Positions 44,957 through 54,499 of a stretch of 64,000 bases of DNA are shown piece after piece (the first letter of the stretch is position 1; each line of letters starts with the position of its first letter). Both the position numbers and the translations under genes were made by a program. The stretch is from an uncultured Alistipes sp. (GTDB lineage Bacteria > Bacteroidota > Bacteroidia > Bacteroidales > Rikenellaceae). The notes under the pieces were generated by a model, which saw nothing but the letters and a program-made list of their open reading frames with translations, searched no databases and was not told the origin of the DNA. The stretch is from assembly GCA_944321175.1 (NCBI GenBank), contig CALUKI010000018.1, forward strand, positions 58,544-122,543. The letters run 5' to 3'.

Positions 44957-46075
44957 CTATTTCGAACCGTCATCGAAATAGAGATCCAGCAGCCGCTTGG
45001 CCGCAACGAACGAGCTGAGCCTGTCGTCCAGCACCTGCCGTTCGTATTCGGCGATCGCACGCTCCACTCGCGGATCCTGATAGAAACTGTTTTTCAACGT
45101 CTCGTTGATCGTCTCGTACATCCAATACTTGTTCTGACGGTTGCGGTTGTGTTGGAAGTATCCGTTCGCCTGCGTATGGTCGAGGAACTCTTCGACTCCC
45201 TTCCAGACCTCCTCAAGGCCCATGCCCGATACCGACGAGCAGGTATAGACCTTCGGCCGCCACTCCGACTCCGGAACCGGAAAGAGCCGCAATGCACTTT
45301 GGAACTGTGTCCTGGCAAGTTCCGCCTTGTGGATGTTCTCCCCGTCGGCCTTCGTGATGACCATCAGGTCGGCCATCTCCATAATCCCCCGCTTGATGCC
45401 CTGCAATTCGTCGCCGGCACCCGAAATCTGCAGCAGCATGAAGAGATCGACCATCGAATGGACCGCCGTCTCGGACTGTCCCACGCCGACCGTCTCGATG
45501 AACACCACATCGAAACCCGCAGCCTCGCACAGCACGATCGTCTCGCGTGTCTTGCGCGCCACGCCGCCCAGCGAACCGGCCGACGGCGACGGTCGGATAA
45601 AGACGTCCGGGTTGGTCGAAATACGCTCCATGCGGGTCTTGTCGCCCAGTATCGAACCGCCGCTGCGTTCCGAACTCGGATCAATGGCCAGAACCGCCAA
45701 TTTGTGGCGCAGCGACGTCACCATGTCGCCGATCGCCTCGATGAAGGTCGATTTGCCGGCACCCGGAACACCCGTGATGCCGATCCGCACCGATCGCCCC
45801 GCATGCGGAAGACACCGCTCGATGATCTCCTGCGCCTGCGCATAGTGGTCCGGATTGCTGCTCTCGATGAGTGTGATGGCCTGCGACAAAGTCGTAATGT
45901 TGCCCGCAAGGATGCCCTCCACATATTCATCCGTCGTAAGAACCCGCTTCTTTTTACGCACGAAATGCGGGTTGACAACCGGTTGGTCGGAGACGCCCTC
46001 GGTCACCGACAGCGCCGAATCGTGATGCGTATCCGTATATTCTTTCTCGTAATGATCTATTTTCGTAAAGCCCAT
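44957..46075 (-). CDS. meaB: Methylmalonyl-CoA mutase chaperone GTPase MeaB (ArgK family)
   Basis: A G3E-family GTPase that loads and protects the B12 cofactor of methylmalonyl-CoA mutase. The 372-residue product has an N-terminal extension (about 1-50), then the GTPase core with Walker A ITGVPGAGKSTF (100-111), switch regions with DPSSERSGGSILGDKTRM, Walker B FIETVGVGQSE and base-specificity motif MVITKADGENI. The C-terminal helices form the dimer arm. The mutase genes are not in the window, but the epimerase and decarboxylase of the same pathway start at 46884 on the other strand. The thioredoxin-fold gene lies 42 bases upstream and is probably co-transcribed. Confidence 0.95.
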   Translation of the reverse strand: MGFTKIDHYEKEYTDTHHDSALSVTEGVSDQPVVNPHFVRKKKRVLTTDEYVEGILAGNITTLSQAITLIESSNPDHYAQAQEIIERCLPHAGRSVRIGITGVPGAGKSTFIEAIGDMVTSLRHKLAVLAIDPSSERSGGSILGDKTRMERISTNPDVFIRPSPSAGSLGGVARKTRETIVLCEAAGFDVVFIETVGVGQSETAVHSMVDLFMLLQISGAGDELQGIKRGIMEMADLMVITKADGENIHKAELARTQFQSALRLFPVPESEWRPKVYTCSSVSGMGLEEVWKGVEEFLDHTQANGYFQHNRNRQNKYWMYETINETLKNSFYQDPRVERAIAEYERQVLDDRLSSFVAAKRLLDLYFDDGSK

Positions 46076-46117
46076 GATTCCATTGCAATAAAAAAGCGTC
46101 GCACGAACCGCAGCAAA

Positions 46118-46576
46118 CTACAAATTGGATTCGATGACCGCTTCGGTCAACTGTCGCGGATTGCCCATCCACAAGGCCCGTCCCTTGGCCGTAACCAACA
46201 CTCCGAACGGCAGATACTGCACATTGTACGCCGCGAAGCTGCGTCCTTCATCATCGAATGCCACCGTGAGGTTTCCCTGCGCATAGGGAGCCACAAGTCT
46301 CCGGACTTCCGCACTCTCCTCCCTGGCCAGAACCACCACATTGAGCCGGTCGCCGAACTTCGCGCCCAGCGCCTGCACATGTCCCAGCGACTCTACGGAA
46401 GGACGGCTTGCCGAATGGAAAAAAACCAGCAGCGTCGTGCGCCCCTGTATCGGAGCCCTGTCGTCCAGCCACGACCTGATCCGCAATTCGGGAGTCCGTT
46501 CGCCCAGCACAACATTCTGACCCATAGCCGCCGTCATCGACAGCACGGCTAACGTTCCGATCAAAATCCGTTTCAT
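46118..46576 (-). CDS. Exported thioredoxin-fold protein lacking the CxxC motif
   Basis: A 152-residue protein with a signal peptide (MKRILIGTLAVLSMTAAMGQ) and a TlpA/thioredoxin-like fold: strand TTLLVFFHSASRP, helix PSVESLGHVQALGAKF, strand RLNVVVLARE, strand LTVAFDDEGRSFAAY and the cis-proline region NVQYLPFGVLVTAKGRALWM. At residues 53-60 (FHSASRPS), where active thioredoxins have WCGPC, there is no cysteine; Ser and Arg take their places. It should not be an oxidoreductase of the ordinary type and may bind peptides or act as a chaperone. The start at 46576 was chosen for the signal peptide; the frame is open further upstream. Confidence 0.75.
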   Translation of the reverse strand: MKRILIGTLAVLSMTAAMGQNVVLGERTPELRIRSWLDDRAPIQGRTTLLVFFHSASRPSVESLGHVQALGAKFGDRLNVVVLAREESAEVRRLVAPYAQGNLTVAFDDEGRSFAAYNVQYLPFGVLVTAKGRALWMGNPRQLTEAVIESNL

Positions 46577-46786
46577 AACTCCTGCGTTTTGGAGCGAAGA
46601 TAACGCTTTTTTGCCATCCGTGCTAATTTTTCTCCGCTTTTCGTTCGGAACGCCCCCGCTCCGCCCCGCAAGCCCGCTCCCCGATTCCCGATTCCGAAAG
46701 ATGTCCCGAAAGTCAGGGAAAGCCGTCAGGATCTCCGATACGGCTTCTTGCCGGACGATTTCCGGATGAGATTTCCCAAAAATAAT

Positions 46787-46817
46787 TATGTTTTTTAAAA
46801 TATTAGAACTATTTTTG
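46787..46817 (+). promoter_or_regulatory. Promoter of the epimerase-decarboxylase operon
   Basis: TATTTTTG at 46810-46817 with TATG at 46787-46790 as a weak -33 box, 19 bases apart, in an AT-rich region. The leader to the ATG at 46884 is about 60 bases. The remaining bases 46577-46786 between the divergent genes hold no recognised gene. Confidence 0.55.
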
Positions 46818-46883
46818 TGTGCGCCAAAACGGACGGCGCGGATTTTTTGACATATACCAAACCTACAATAAAAGTAAACAATC

Positions 46884-47294
46884 ATGGAAGTATCTCACAT
46901 TGAGCATCTTGGCATCGCAGTTAAAAGCCTCGATGAAGCGATCCCCTACTGGGAGAACGTATTGGGTCTGAAATGCTATGCCATCGAAGAGGTCGCAGAC
47001 CAGAAAGTGCGCACGGCATTCTTCAAATTGGGCCAGACAAAGATCGAATTGCTCGAACCGACCTCCGAAGATTCGACTATCGCAGGTTTCATCGAGAAAC
47101 GCGGAATCGGCATCCATCACATGGCTCTTGCAGTCAACAATATCGAAGAGCAGCTGGCCGACGCCGAAGCCAAAGGGATCCGGCTCATCGACAAGACACC
47201 CCGCAAGGGCGCCGAAGGCATGACCATCGCATTCCTCCATCCCAAATCCACACAGGGGATTCTGACCGAACTTTGCGAAGACAAGAACAAATAA
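46884..47294 (+). CDS. mce: Methylmalonyl-CoA epimerase
   Basis: Interconverts (2R)- and (2S)-methylmalonyl-CoA using a divalent metal in a vicinal-oxygen-chelate fold. The 136-residue length and typical residues fit: metal His8 in [10 protein letters not shown], His in [11 protein letters not shown] and Glu in LTELCED near the end, with catalytic acids in between. It is first in the operon and precedes the decarboxylase alpha subunit by 18 bases, linking the mutase product (2R) to the decarboxylase substrate (2S). Confidence 0.95.
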   Translation: MEVSHIEHLGIAVKSLDEAIPYWENVLGLKCYAIEEVADQKVRTAFFKLGQTKIELLEPTSEDSTIAGFIEKRGIGIHHMALAVNNIEEQLADAEAKGIRLIDKTPRKGAEGMTIAFLHPKSTQGILTELCEDKNK

Positions 47295-47312
47295 TCAAAG
47301 CAGGAGAAAACC

Positions 47313-48875
47313 ATGAGTGAAATTCAGAAAAAAATAAACCAGCTCATCGAAAACCGTGAAAAAGCCCGTCTGGGAGGCGGTCAGAAACGTATCGACGCCC
47401 AGCACGACAAAGGCAAATATACGGCCCGCGAACGAATCCGCCTGTTGCTCGACGAAGGATCGTTCGAAGAGTTCGACATGTTCGTGACACACCGCTGCTA
47501 CGACTTCGGAATGGACAAAAGCCACGCCTTCGGCGACGGCGTCGTAACGGGATACGGAACCATCGGCGGACGTCTGGTCTATGTCTTCGCACAGGACTTT
47601 ACCGTGACGGCCGGATCGCTCTCCCTCTCGATGTCCGACAAGATCTGCAAGGTAATGGACATGGCCATGAGAAACGGAGCTCCCTGCATCGGTCTGAACG
47701 ACTCCGGCGGCGCCCGCATCCAGGAGGGTATCAACGCATTGGCCGGATACGCCAATATCTTCCAGCGCAATGTCATGGCTTCGGGTGTCATTCCCCAGAT
47801 CTCGGCCATCTTCGGGCCCTGCGCCGGCGGCGCTGTCTATTCTCCGGCATTGACCGACTTCATCATCATGAAGAAAGAGACCTCGAACATGTTCCTTACA
47901 GGCCCCAAGGTCGTTAAGACGGTTACCGGCGAGGATGTGACGCAGGAGCAGCTCGGAGGCGCCATGATGCACACCACCAAATCGGGCGTGGCGCAATTCG
48001 CCGTCGATACGGAAGAGGAGGGGATCGAACTGATCAAGAAACTGCTCTCCTACATGCCGCAGAACAATATGGAGGATGCTCCGCTGACCGTCTGCACCGA
48101 CCGCATCGACCGTCTGGAAGATTCGCTCAACGACATCATTCCCGACAACGCAAACAAGGCATACGACATGGCCGAAGTGATCAAGGCCATCGTCGATAAC
48201 GGCGAATATCTCGAATCGTCGGCCGGTTTTGCGAAGAATATCATCACCTGCTTCGCCCGCTTCAACGGCCAGTCGGTCGGCATCATCGCCAACCAGCCCA
48301 AATTCATGGCCGGCGTGCTGGATATCAATGCCAGCCGGAAAGCGGCCCGTTTCGTCCGCTTCTGCGACGCATTCAATATTCCGCTCGTCACGCTCGTCGA
48401 TGTGCCGGGCTTCCTGCCGGGTACCACACAGGAGTATGGCGGCGTAATCACCCACGGAGCAAAACTGCTCTTCGCCTATTGCGAGGCAACGGTGCCGAAG
48501 ATCACCATCACGCTGCGCAAAGCCTACGGCGGCGCCTACATCGTCATGTCGTCGAAACACATCCGGGGCGACATCAACTATGCCTGGCCTACGGCCGAGA
48601 TCGCCGTTATGGGCGCCAGCGGCGCCGTCGGCGTCCTCCACGCCAAAGAGCTCGCCGCATTCGAGAATCCGGAAGAACGCGCGAAGTTCGTGGCCGAAAA
48701 GGAACAGGAGTACAACGACAAGTTCTCCAACCCCTACAACGCTGCACGCTACAGATACATCGACGATGTGATCAAGCCGCGCAATACCCGCTTCCGCATC
48801 ATCCGCGCCCTGCAGCTGCTGGCGACCAAACGGCTGCAGAACCCGCCCAAGAAACATTCGAATATTCCTTTGTAA
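47313..48875 (+). CDS. mmdA: Methylmalonyl-CoA decarboxylase alpha subunit (carboxyltransferase)
   Basis: A 520-residue acyl-CoA carboxyltransferase that moves the carboxyl group of methylmalonyl-CoA to biotin on the carrier subunit. Family marks include [70 protein letters not shown] and [16 protein letters not shown]. These also occur in propionyl-CoA carboxylase beta subunits; the neighbouring gamma, delta and membrane beta subunits show that this is a Na+-pumping decarboxylase complex. The nearby epimerase favours methylmalonyl-CoA as substrate. Confidence 0.94.
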   Translation: MSEIQKKINQLIENREKARLGGGQKRIDAQHDKGKYTARERIRLLLDEGSFEEFDMFVTHRCYDFGMDKSHAFGDGVVTGYGTIGGRLVYVFAQDFTVTAGSLSLSMSDKICKVMDMAMRNGAPCIGLNDSGGARIQEGINALAGYANIFQRNVMASGVIPQISAIFGPCAGGAVYSPALTDFIIMKKETSNMFLTGPKVVKTVTGEDVTQEQLGGAMMHTTKSGVAQFAVDTEEEGIELIKKLLSYMPQNNMEDAPLTVCTDRIDRLEDSLNDIIPDNANKAYDMAEVIKAIVDNGEYLESSAGFAKNIITCFARFNGQSVGIIANQPKFMAGVLDINASRKAARFVRFCDAFNIPLVTLVDVPGFLPGTTQEYGGVITHGAKLLFAYCEATVPKITITLRKAYGGAYIVMSSKHIRGDINYAWPTAEIAVMGASGAVGVLHAKELAAFENPEERAKFVAEKEQEYNDKFSNPYNAARYRYIDDVIKPRNTRFRIIRALQLLATKRLQNPPKKHSNIPL

Positions 48876-48887
48876 CAGAGACAAGCC

Positions 48888-49226
48888 ATGAGAATGTTAT
48901 CGGTAATGGACTGGGGATGGTCCGAAATGTTGTGGGCGACGCTTATCAGCATCTGTCTGGTATTTGTCGTACTGGTGCTGCTGGTGTGGATCATGAAACT
49001 CTTCGGAGGGATCTTCACACGCCGGCAGGCCGCCGTACAATCATCCGCAACACAGGGCCAGCTCCACGAAGAAGAGATCGCCGCAATCACGACGGCGCTC
49101 AAACTCTACAAGAGCGTGCTGCACGACCGGGAATCGGAAGTGCTGACCATCCTGAGCATCAAACGCGCATATTCGCCTTGGAGCTCCAAAATTCACGGTT
49201 TAACCCAGATGCCTTTCAGAAAATAG
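48888..49226 (+). CDS. mmdD: OadG-like small membrane subunit (decarboxylase delta/gamma)
   Basis: A 112-residue subunit with one membrane helix (about 12-36; LWATLISICLVFVVLVLLVWI region) and a soluble C-terminal part (HEEEIAAITTALKLYKSVLH). It corresponds to the gamma/delta subunits that hold the carrier and carboxyltransferase on the membrane. Between mmdA (12 bases upstream) and the biotin carrier (15 bases downstream). Divergent in sequence, as usual for this subunit. Confidence 0.85.
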   Translation: MRMLSVMDWGWSEMLWATLISICLVFVVLVLLVWIMKLFGGIFTRRQAAVQSSATQGQLHEEEIAAITTALKLYKSVLHDRESEVLTILSIKRAYSPWSSKIHGLTQMPFRK

Positions 49227-49241
49227 ACAGATTGAACGACA

Positions 49242-49703
49242 ATGAAAGATTATTCACTGAAAATCAACGGACATAACTACGACGTGCAGATCGACGACAT
49301 CAACGATGCATCGACCATAGCACACGTCAAGGTCAACGGTACGGCCTACGAAGTCGAAATCACCGGGGCCAAAAGCGCCGCAACGACCAAACCGCATGTT
49401 GCGCCCGCTCATCCCCAGGCAAACAGCGCCATGATCACCCCTGCAACGGCAACCCCTTCACCGCGACTGGGAGCGGTCGCGCCATCGACGGGGTATGCAG
49501 TCAAATGCCCGCTGCCGGGTACGGTACTCACCATCAACGTCAAGGTCGGCGATCAGGTTTCGACCGGACAGACCCTGCTGATTCTCGAAGCCATGAAGAT
49601 GGAAAACAACATCGATGCCGACCGCGGCGGCGTAGTCAAGGAGATCCTCGTCCAGCAGGGCGCTACGGTCATGGAGGGCGACAACCTAATCATTATCGAA
49701 TAA
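49242..49703 (+). CDS. mmdC: Biotin carrier subunit of methylmalonyl-CoA decarboxylase
   Basis: A 153-residue biotin carrier. The C-terminal barrel ends with the biotinylation motif [11 protein letters not shown], lysine at residue 119, framed by [21 protein letters not shown] and [14 protein letters not shown]. The N-terminal part binds the complex, followed by an Ala/Pro/Thr-rich flexible linker (about 45-85) that lets the biotin swing between the carboxyltransferase and membrane subunit. The gene precedes mmdB by 4 bases. Confidence 0.95.
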   Translation: MKDYSLKINGHNYDVQIDDINDASTIAHVKVNGTAYEVEITGAKSAATTKPHVAPAHPQANSAMITPATATPSPRLGAVAPSTGYAVKCPLPGTVLTINVKVGDQVSTGQTLLILEAMKMENNIDADRGGVVKEILVQQGATVMEGDNLIIIE

Positions 49704-49707
49704 CGCT

Positions 49708-50919
49708 ATGTGGACGTCGTTGACCTCTAATTCCAACTTCGTAGGGGAGAGCCTGCTGAAATTCGCCGACTCCACCGGCATCGCGGGATTTTTCGCCGCA
49801 ATGGGCTGGGGGAACATCGTGATGATCGGTGTCGCCTTTCTGCTGCTCTATCTGGCGATCCGGCACAAGTTCGAGCCGCTGCTGCTGCTTACCATCGCGT
49901 TCGGCATGTTGCTGACGAATCTGCCCGGCGCCAACCTCTACCACACCGAACTCTTTGCCGGAGGCCATGTCCATTGGGATATCTTCGTCGCAAAGGCCGG
50001 TTTGCTCGACTATCTCTATCTGGGCGTGAAACTCGGCATCTATCCCTGTCTGATCTTCCTCGGCGTGGGTGCCATGACCGATTTCGGCCCGCTGATCGCC
50101 AACCCCAAGAGCTTCCTGCTCGGTGCGGCCGCACAGATCGGCATCTTCGTGACATTCCTCGGCGCCTATGCCATAGGGTTCACCCCCGAACAGGCCGCTT
50201 CGATCGGTATCATCGGCGGTGCCGACGGCCCGACGGCCATCTACCTCACGTCGATACTTTCGCCCGAACTGCTCGGCCCGATCGCCGTTGCGGCCTACTC
50301 ATACATGGCCCTCGTTCCGGTAATCCAGCCGCCCATCATGCGGGCGCTGACGACCAGGAAAGAGCGTGCCATCCGTATGCGGACGCTGCGCCCCGTATCG
50401 AAACTCGAACGAATCCTCTTCCCGCTCATCATTACGGTCGTCATCGCCCTGCTCCTGCCGAGCGCCACACCGCTGGTCGGCTGCCTCATGCTGGGCAACC
50501 TGATGAAGGAGTGCGGCGTGGTGGACCGTCTGAGCAAGACCGTCCAGAACGAACTGATGAACATCGTCGTCATCTTCCTCGGTCTGACCGTCGGTGCAAC
50601 CGCTACGGCCGAAGCATTCCTCAATTTCCGGACGCTCGGCATTCTGGTTCTGGGCGTAATCGCATTCGGACTCGGCACGGCCGGCGGCGTACTGCTTGCA
50701 AAGTTCATGAACCTCTTCAGCAAGGAGGAGAACAAGATCAATCCGTTGATCGGATCCGCCGGCGTATCGGCCGTACCGATGGCCGCCCGCGTATCGCAGA
50801 TCGAGGGACAGCGCGAAAACCCCGGCAATTACCTGCTTATGCACGCAATGGGGCCCAATGTGGCCGGCGTCGTAGGTTCGGCTGTTGCCGCCGGTATTCT
50901 CCTCTCCTTCCTCGGATAA
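49708..50919 (+). CDS. mmdB: Na+-pumping decarboxylase beta subunit (carboxybiotin decarboxylase)
   Basis: A 403-residue integral membrane protein of the OadB/GcdB/MmdB family. It releases CO2 from carboxybiotin and couples this to Na+ export. About nine to eleven helices; landmarks are [20 protein letters not shown] with the Na+-binding Asp, [20 protein letters not shown], and the C-terminal [16 protein letters not shown] and [20 protein letters not shown]. Last gene of the operon; a strong terminator follows after 22 bases. Confidence 0.95.
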   Translation: MWTSLTSNSNFVGESLLKFADSTGIAGFFAAMGWGNIVMIGVAFLLLYLAIRHKFEPLLLLTIAFGMLLTNLPGANLYHTELFAGGHVHWDIFVAKAGLLDYLYLGVKLGIYPCLIFLGVGAMTDFGPLIANPKSFLLGAAAQIGIFVTFLGAYAIGFTPEQAASIGIIGGADGPTAIYLTSILSPELLGPIAVAAYSYMALVPVIQPPIMRALTTRKERAIRMRTLRPVSKLERILFPLIITVVIALLLPSATPLVGCLMLGNLMKECGVVDRLSKTVQNELMNIVVIFLGLTVGATATAEAFLNFRTLGILVLGVIAFGLGTAGGVLLAKFMNLFSKEENKINPLIGSAGVSAVPMAARVSQIEGQRENPGNYLLMHAMGPNVAGVVGSAVAAGILLSFLG

Positions 50920-50941
50920 AGGCTCCGTTCGATACGACTGC

Positions 50942-50975
50942 AAAAAAGAGACGGATTTCGATCCGTCTCTTTTTT
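50942..50975 (+). terminator. Terminator of the epimerase-decarboxylase operon
   Basis: A perfect 15-base stem (AAAAAAGAGACGGAT / ATCCGTCTCTTTTTT) with a TTCG loop, 22 bases after mmdB. The TTCG tetraloop adds stability. Confidence 0.9.
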
Positions 50976-51164
50976 CTTACCGGCCTTTGCCGGCTGCACC
51001 GTCACTGCCGGAAGCTGTCGCCCGAAGCCATCGTTCATTGGCGGCGACGGATTCGAGAGTAAGGGCGTTTCAAAAGATGCAGAGCCTCGAACCCCCGCCG
51101 CAACACCCCGCAGGCAGAGAAGAGCGTGGCGCGCCCCATGCACGGCCGGGGCGCGACCGCAAGG

Positions 51165-51872
51165 TTACGCCTCCGGAGAGCCGACCCCGTTGCAAAGCCT
51201 GTCGACAAGCTCCGGAACGCCGACTGCGGCACGTTCGCGAATATAGGTCACCGGATTGCGCACGGAATCGATCCGGGGTGCTGCGGGATCGACCAGACAG
51301 ACCGGCACATCGGGACGGACGTAACGCACCAGCGAAGCCGCAGGATAGACCGCAAGCGAAGTGCCTACGACGATCAGCAGATCGGCCCCGGCCGCAATCC
51401 GCGCCGCGCGGTCGAATTCCGGAACCGCCTCGCCGAAAAAGACGATATGCGGACGCAGCAGCGCGCCGTCCGGCCCGACGGCATCCAACGGCTGCTCCCA
51501 CCCCTTGACCGGCACGATCAGATCGGGATTGCGTGTCGAACGGAGCTTCATCAGTTCGCCGTGCAGGTGGGTCACACGGCTCGACCCGGCGCGTTCGTGC
51601 AGGTCATCGACATTCTGCGTCACCACCTCCACGTCGAAATACTTCTCCAGCCGCGCAATTGCTTCATGCGCTGCATTGGGACGGGCGTTCATCGTCTCCC
51701 GACGGCGTTTGTTGTAGAACCCGATGACCAGCGGGCGGTTGCGCGCCAACGCCTCCGGCGTACATACATCTTCGATCCGGTAATTGGCCCACAAACCGTC
51801 GGCATCACGGAAAGTGGAGAGTCCGCTGTCGGCACTCACGCCGGCACCGGTAAAAACTACGATCTTTTTCAT
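51165..51872 (-). CDS. Sirtuin-type NAD-dependent protein deacylase without zinc site
   Basis: A 235-residue CobB-type deacylase that removes acyl groups from lysine using NAD+. NAD motif VVFTGAGVSADSGLSTFRD, TQNVDDLHERAG and the catalytic His in VTHLHGELMKL are present; GTSLAVYPAASLV follows. FYNKRRRE holds the Tyr and Arg that select acidic acyl groups (succinyl, malonyl) in SIRT5-like enzymes. The zinc ribbon cysteines are absent; the region between LRST and ALLRPHIVFFGE carries none. Start: an AAGGAGG ribosome site sits right at the ATG at 51881 and 9 bases before the ATG at 51872, so the latter is used. Promoter at 51915-51945. Confidence 0.88.
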   Translation of the reverse strand: MKKIVVFTGAGVSADSGLSTFRDADGLWANYRIEDVCTPEALARNRPLVIGFYNKRRRETMNARPNAAHEAIARLEKYFDVEVVTQNVDDLHERAGSSRVTHLHGELMKLRSTRNPDLIVPVKGWEQPLDAVGPDGALLRPHIVFFGEAVPEFDRAARIAAGADLLIVVGTSLAVYPAASLVRYVRPDVPVCLVDPAAPRIDSVRNPVTYIRERAAVGVPELVDRLCNGVGSPEA

Positions 51873-51914
51873 CTGTGTCATCCTCCTTGCCGCACATGTT
51901 CCCCGTGCGCTCCC

Positions 51915-51945
51915 GAAAGATAATCAAAAACGGGGAATTTTCCAA
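51915..51945 (-). promoter_or_regulatory. Promoter of the sirtuin gene
   Basis: Minus strand: TTG at 51945-51943, 20 bases, TATCTTTC at 51922-51915, a one-base variant of the -7 consensus. It leaves about 40 bases to the ATG at 51872, with the AAGGAGG ribosome site in between. Confidence 0.62.
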
Positions 51946-52057
51946 TTCAGACGCGATTGCCGTTCCGCAAAAAACGGCCGGACAGGCTCCCCACAGCTCC
52001 CGGGCAGCGGAGCCAGTCGCCGTACAGAAACGGGGAGGGGCGGGCTTCTGGAACAGA

Positions 52058-52090
52058 AGCCGGATACCCGAAAAAATCGGATATCCGGCT
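52058..52090 (-). terminator. Possible terminator of the glutamate decarboxylase gene
   Basis: AGCCGGATACCCG and CGGATATCCGGCT form a 13-base stem with one mismatch and an A-rich 7-base loop. An alternative stem (GCTTCTG/CAGAAGC, 52044-52060) overlaps its 5' arm. No T-run follows on the minus strand, so function is uncertain. Confidence 0.4.
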
Positions 52091-52122
52091 TGAACACAGA
52101 GAGCGGTTTCGCGGCACCGGCG

Positions 52123-53538
52123 TCAGTGCGTATAGACACGTCCCTTCTGCTTGATCTGCGCCTCGTAATCGAGGCGCGACTGGGTGGGATACTTCAACTT
52201 CTCGAATCCCGCAACAGCGTTCCGAATATCGGTCAGCAGCATGTCGGCCATGTCGCGCGACATGCCCTGCCGGACGACGATGCGCATCACGACGAGTGTC
52301 TCCATATCCTTCGGCATCGTATAGGCCGGAACCATCCAGCCGCTCTGCTGCAGGACGGCCTGCAGATCGTAAAGCGTCCATTTGGCCGTCTTGTCGTATT
52401 CGGGATCCATGTACCAGATGAACAGCGGGTTCTGCATCTTGTCGGCAAAATTGCGGAAGCATTTCATGCGGCCGATCCGTTCGTGACAGTAGCAGGCCAC
52501 ATCCATCGAGTTCTGCTGCACCTCCCTGTAGCCGTCGAAGCCCAGACGGATGAAGTTGTAGTACTGGCCCAGAATCTGCGCCGCAGGACGCGAGAAGTTC
52601 AAGCCCACCTGCGTGATGCTCGCACCCAGATAGTTCACGCTGAACGACATGTCGCCGGGAAGACAGCTCTTGTCCCGCCAGACGACCCACCCCAAACCGG
52701 GATAGACCAGCCCGTACTTGTGTCCCGAAGTCGAGATCGACCATACCCATTTCAGCCGGAAGTCCCATTTCACTTCGGGCTGGAGGAACGGCAGGATGAA
52801 GCCCCCCGACGCCGCATCGACATGGATCGGAATGTCGTAGCCCGTCTTTTTGTTGTAGGCGTCGATGGCCCGATCGAGGGCCTCCACATCGTCGTTCAGG
52901 CCCGTCCATGTCACCCCGGCGATCGGAACCACGCAGATCGTATGCTCGTCGCACAGGTTGATTGCCGCTTCCGCGTCGAGCGTCTGGTTCTTGAGCGAGA
53001 TCGGCACCGTCCGCATCTCGATCTGCCACAACTGGCAGAACTTCTCCCACACGATCTGGAAAGCCGAACTCATCACCAGATTGGGCTTGTCGCAAGGCTT
53101 GCCCGCCGCCTTGCGCTTCGCGCGCCACCGCAGCCACGCCGCAACACCGCCCAGCATGCAGGCTTCCGACGATCCGATGCCCACCGCACCGGTTTTCCAC
53201 TCCGCCTTTTCGGGCGTATGCCACAGATTGGCCAGCATGTTGATGCAGCGGCCGCACATCACCGCGACGCGCGGATACTCCGTCTCGTCGATGTAGTTCA
53301 TGTCGATGGCTTCGTTCATCAGCCGTGTCGCATATTCGTCCATGTAGGTGGTGACGAACGTCGCCAGATTCAACCGGGGCTGCGTCTGCGGGTAGGTCTC
53401 GTCCTTGACCAGCTGATAGGCAATCTCAGGCGTCGTCTTGTGCTGCGGGATCGTCTGTGTGGGGGCCGGCGTCAGCATCTTCTCCGAACCGAAGACCGTT
53501 GTCGTCGCATTTGCTCTTGTCTCGTTTTTCATGTTCAT
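52123..53538 (-). CDS. gadB: Glutamate decarboxylase (PLP-dependent)
   Basis: Converts glutamate to GABA with release of CO2, consuming a proton; a common acid-resistance enzyme in gut bacteria. The 471-residue product matches GadB: IGSSEACMLGGVAAWLRWR, HIDAASGGF-like stretch (IHVDAASGGFILPF), the PLP lysine in SISTSGHKYGLVYP and SVNYLGASITQVGLNFSRPA. An in-frame GTG at 53568 would add 10 residues; the ATG at 53538 was chosen. No glutaminase or GABA antiporter gene adjoins it, in contrast to the usual gad locus of Bacteroides. Confidence 0.94.
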   Translation of the reverse strand: MNMKNETRANATTTVFGSEKMLTPAPTQTIPQHKTTPEIAYQLVKDETYPQTQPRLNLATFVTTYMDEYATRLMNEAIDMNYIDETEYPRVAVMCGRCINMLANLWHTPEKAEWKTGAVGIGSSEACMLGGVAAWLRWRAKRKAAGKPCDKPNLVMSSAFQIVWEKFCQLWQIEMRTVPISLKNQTLDAEAAINLCDEHTICVVPIAGVTWTGLNDDVEALDRAIDAYNKKTGYDIPIHVDAASGGFILPFLQPEVKWDFRLKWVWSISTSGHKYGLVYPGLGWVVWRDKSCLPGDMSFSVNYLGASITQVGLNFSRPAAQILGQYYNFIRLGFDGYREVQQNSMDVACYCHERIGRMKCFRNFADKMQNPLFIWYMDPEYDKTAKWTLYDLQAVLQQSGWMVPAYTMPKDMETLVVMRIVVRQGMSRDMADMLLTDIRNAVAGFEKLKYPTQSRLDYEAQIKQKGRVYTH

Positions 53539-53639
53539 AACGGTATTTATTTTGTTTGATTCTTCCACATAATCTCACAAACTATGCCACCGAGTTGCGA
53601 TTCGCCGCCTTGCGGTGCGCCATTTCACACAAAAATTCG

Positions 53640-53647
53640 TATCTTTG
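53640..53647 (+). promoter_or_regulatory. -7 element of the 5-alpha-reductase/OYE/SDR operon
   Basis: TATCTTTG matches the -7 consensus and lies 83 bases before the ATG at 53730. No TTTG box is seen at 19-21 bases upstream. The whole 53569-53729 region holds no other gene. Confidence 0.45.
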
Positions 53648-53729
53648 GCTTCGCCGGGGATACGGCATCCGAGGATCGCCGAACCGGCTGTCGCCCCCGT
53701 GCGCAACCGTTCACATTTTCGCCGATACA

Positions 53730-54491
53730 ATGGAACAAGCCTTCGATATTTTTCTCTGGACGATGACTGCTCTCGCCATCGTCGTCTTCATCGCCCTGCA
53801 CTACGTCGAGGCCGGATACGGATACCTCTTCAATCCGAAGTTCGGACCGGCCGTATCCAACCGCACCGGATGGATGGTCATGGAGGCCCCCGTATTCATC
53901 GTCATGATCATCCTGTGGCTCGCCTCCGAACGCGCCTTCGACGCCGCGCCGCTTGTACTCTTCGCACTCTTCGAATGCCACTACCTCCAACGGGCCTTCA
54001 TCTTCCCGCTGCTGCTGCGCGGGCAGTCAAAGATGCCGTTGGGAATCATTCTCATGGGGGCCTTCTTCAACGTGCTCAACGCCCTGATGCAGGGCGGATG
54101 GATCTTCCACGTCGCACCCGAAGGCTATTACGACGGATGGTTCTCCCGTCCCTGCCTCTACATCGGCGTCGCAATCTTCATCGCCGGCATGGCCATCAAC
54201 CTCCACTCCGACCATATCATCCGCCACCTGCGCAAACCGGGCGACACCCGGCACTATATCCCTAAAGGAGGGATGTTCCGCTACGTCTCCTCGGCCAACT
54301 ACTTCGGCGAACTGCTCGAATGGATCGGCTTCGCCATCGCTTCGTGGTCGTGGGCCGGCGCGGTCTTCGCACTCTGGACCTTCGCCAATCTGGCGCCGCG
54401 CGCCGCGTCGCTCTACAAGCGCTACGAACAGGAGTTCGGCGAGGAGTTCACCTCGCTGCACCGCAAACGGATCATCCCCTTCATCTATTGA
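53730..54491 (+). CDS. Steroid 5-alpha-reductase-like membrane protein (SRD5A/DUF1295 family)
   Basis: A 253-residue membrane enzyme of the 3-oxo-5-alpha-steroid 4-dehydrogenase family, which uses NADPH to reduce the delta-4 double bond of 3-oxo steroids. Six to seven helices are predicted, starting DIFLWTMTALAIVVFIALH. The C-terminal motif is strongly conserved with eukaryotic enzymes: FRYVSSANYFGELLEWIGFA, then IASWSWAG, LAPRAASLYKRYEQEF and the ending RKRIIPFIY. The start at 53730 (MEQAFDIF) was chosen because upstream residues in the frame are not membrane-like. TATCTTTG at 53640-53647 may be its promoter. It is followed after 8 bases by an Old Yellow Enzyme gene and then by an SDR gene, a set consistent with steroid or bile-acid reduction. 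Confidence 0.88.
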   Translation: MEQAFDIFLWTMTALAIVVFIALHYVEAGYGYLFNPKFGPAVSNRTGWMVMEAPVFIVMIILWLASERAFDAAPLVLFALFECHYLQRAFIFPLLLRGQSKMPLGIILMGAFFNVLNALMQGGWIFHVAPEGYYDGWFSRPCLYIGVAIFIAGMAINLHSDHIIRHLRKPGDTRHYIPKGGMFRYVSSANYFGELLEWIGFAIASWSWAGAVFALWTFANLAPRAASLYKRYEQEFGEEFTSLHRKRIIPFIY

Positions 54492-54499
54492 AACGCATC

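Noticed and set aside
47313..48875. The carboxyltransferase considered as propionyl-CoA carboxylase beta subunit.
   Set aside because: It is followed by a membrane beta subunit and small membrane subunit of Na+ pumps and not by a biotin carboxylase gene.
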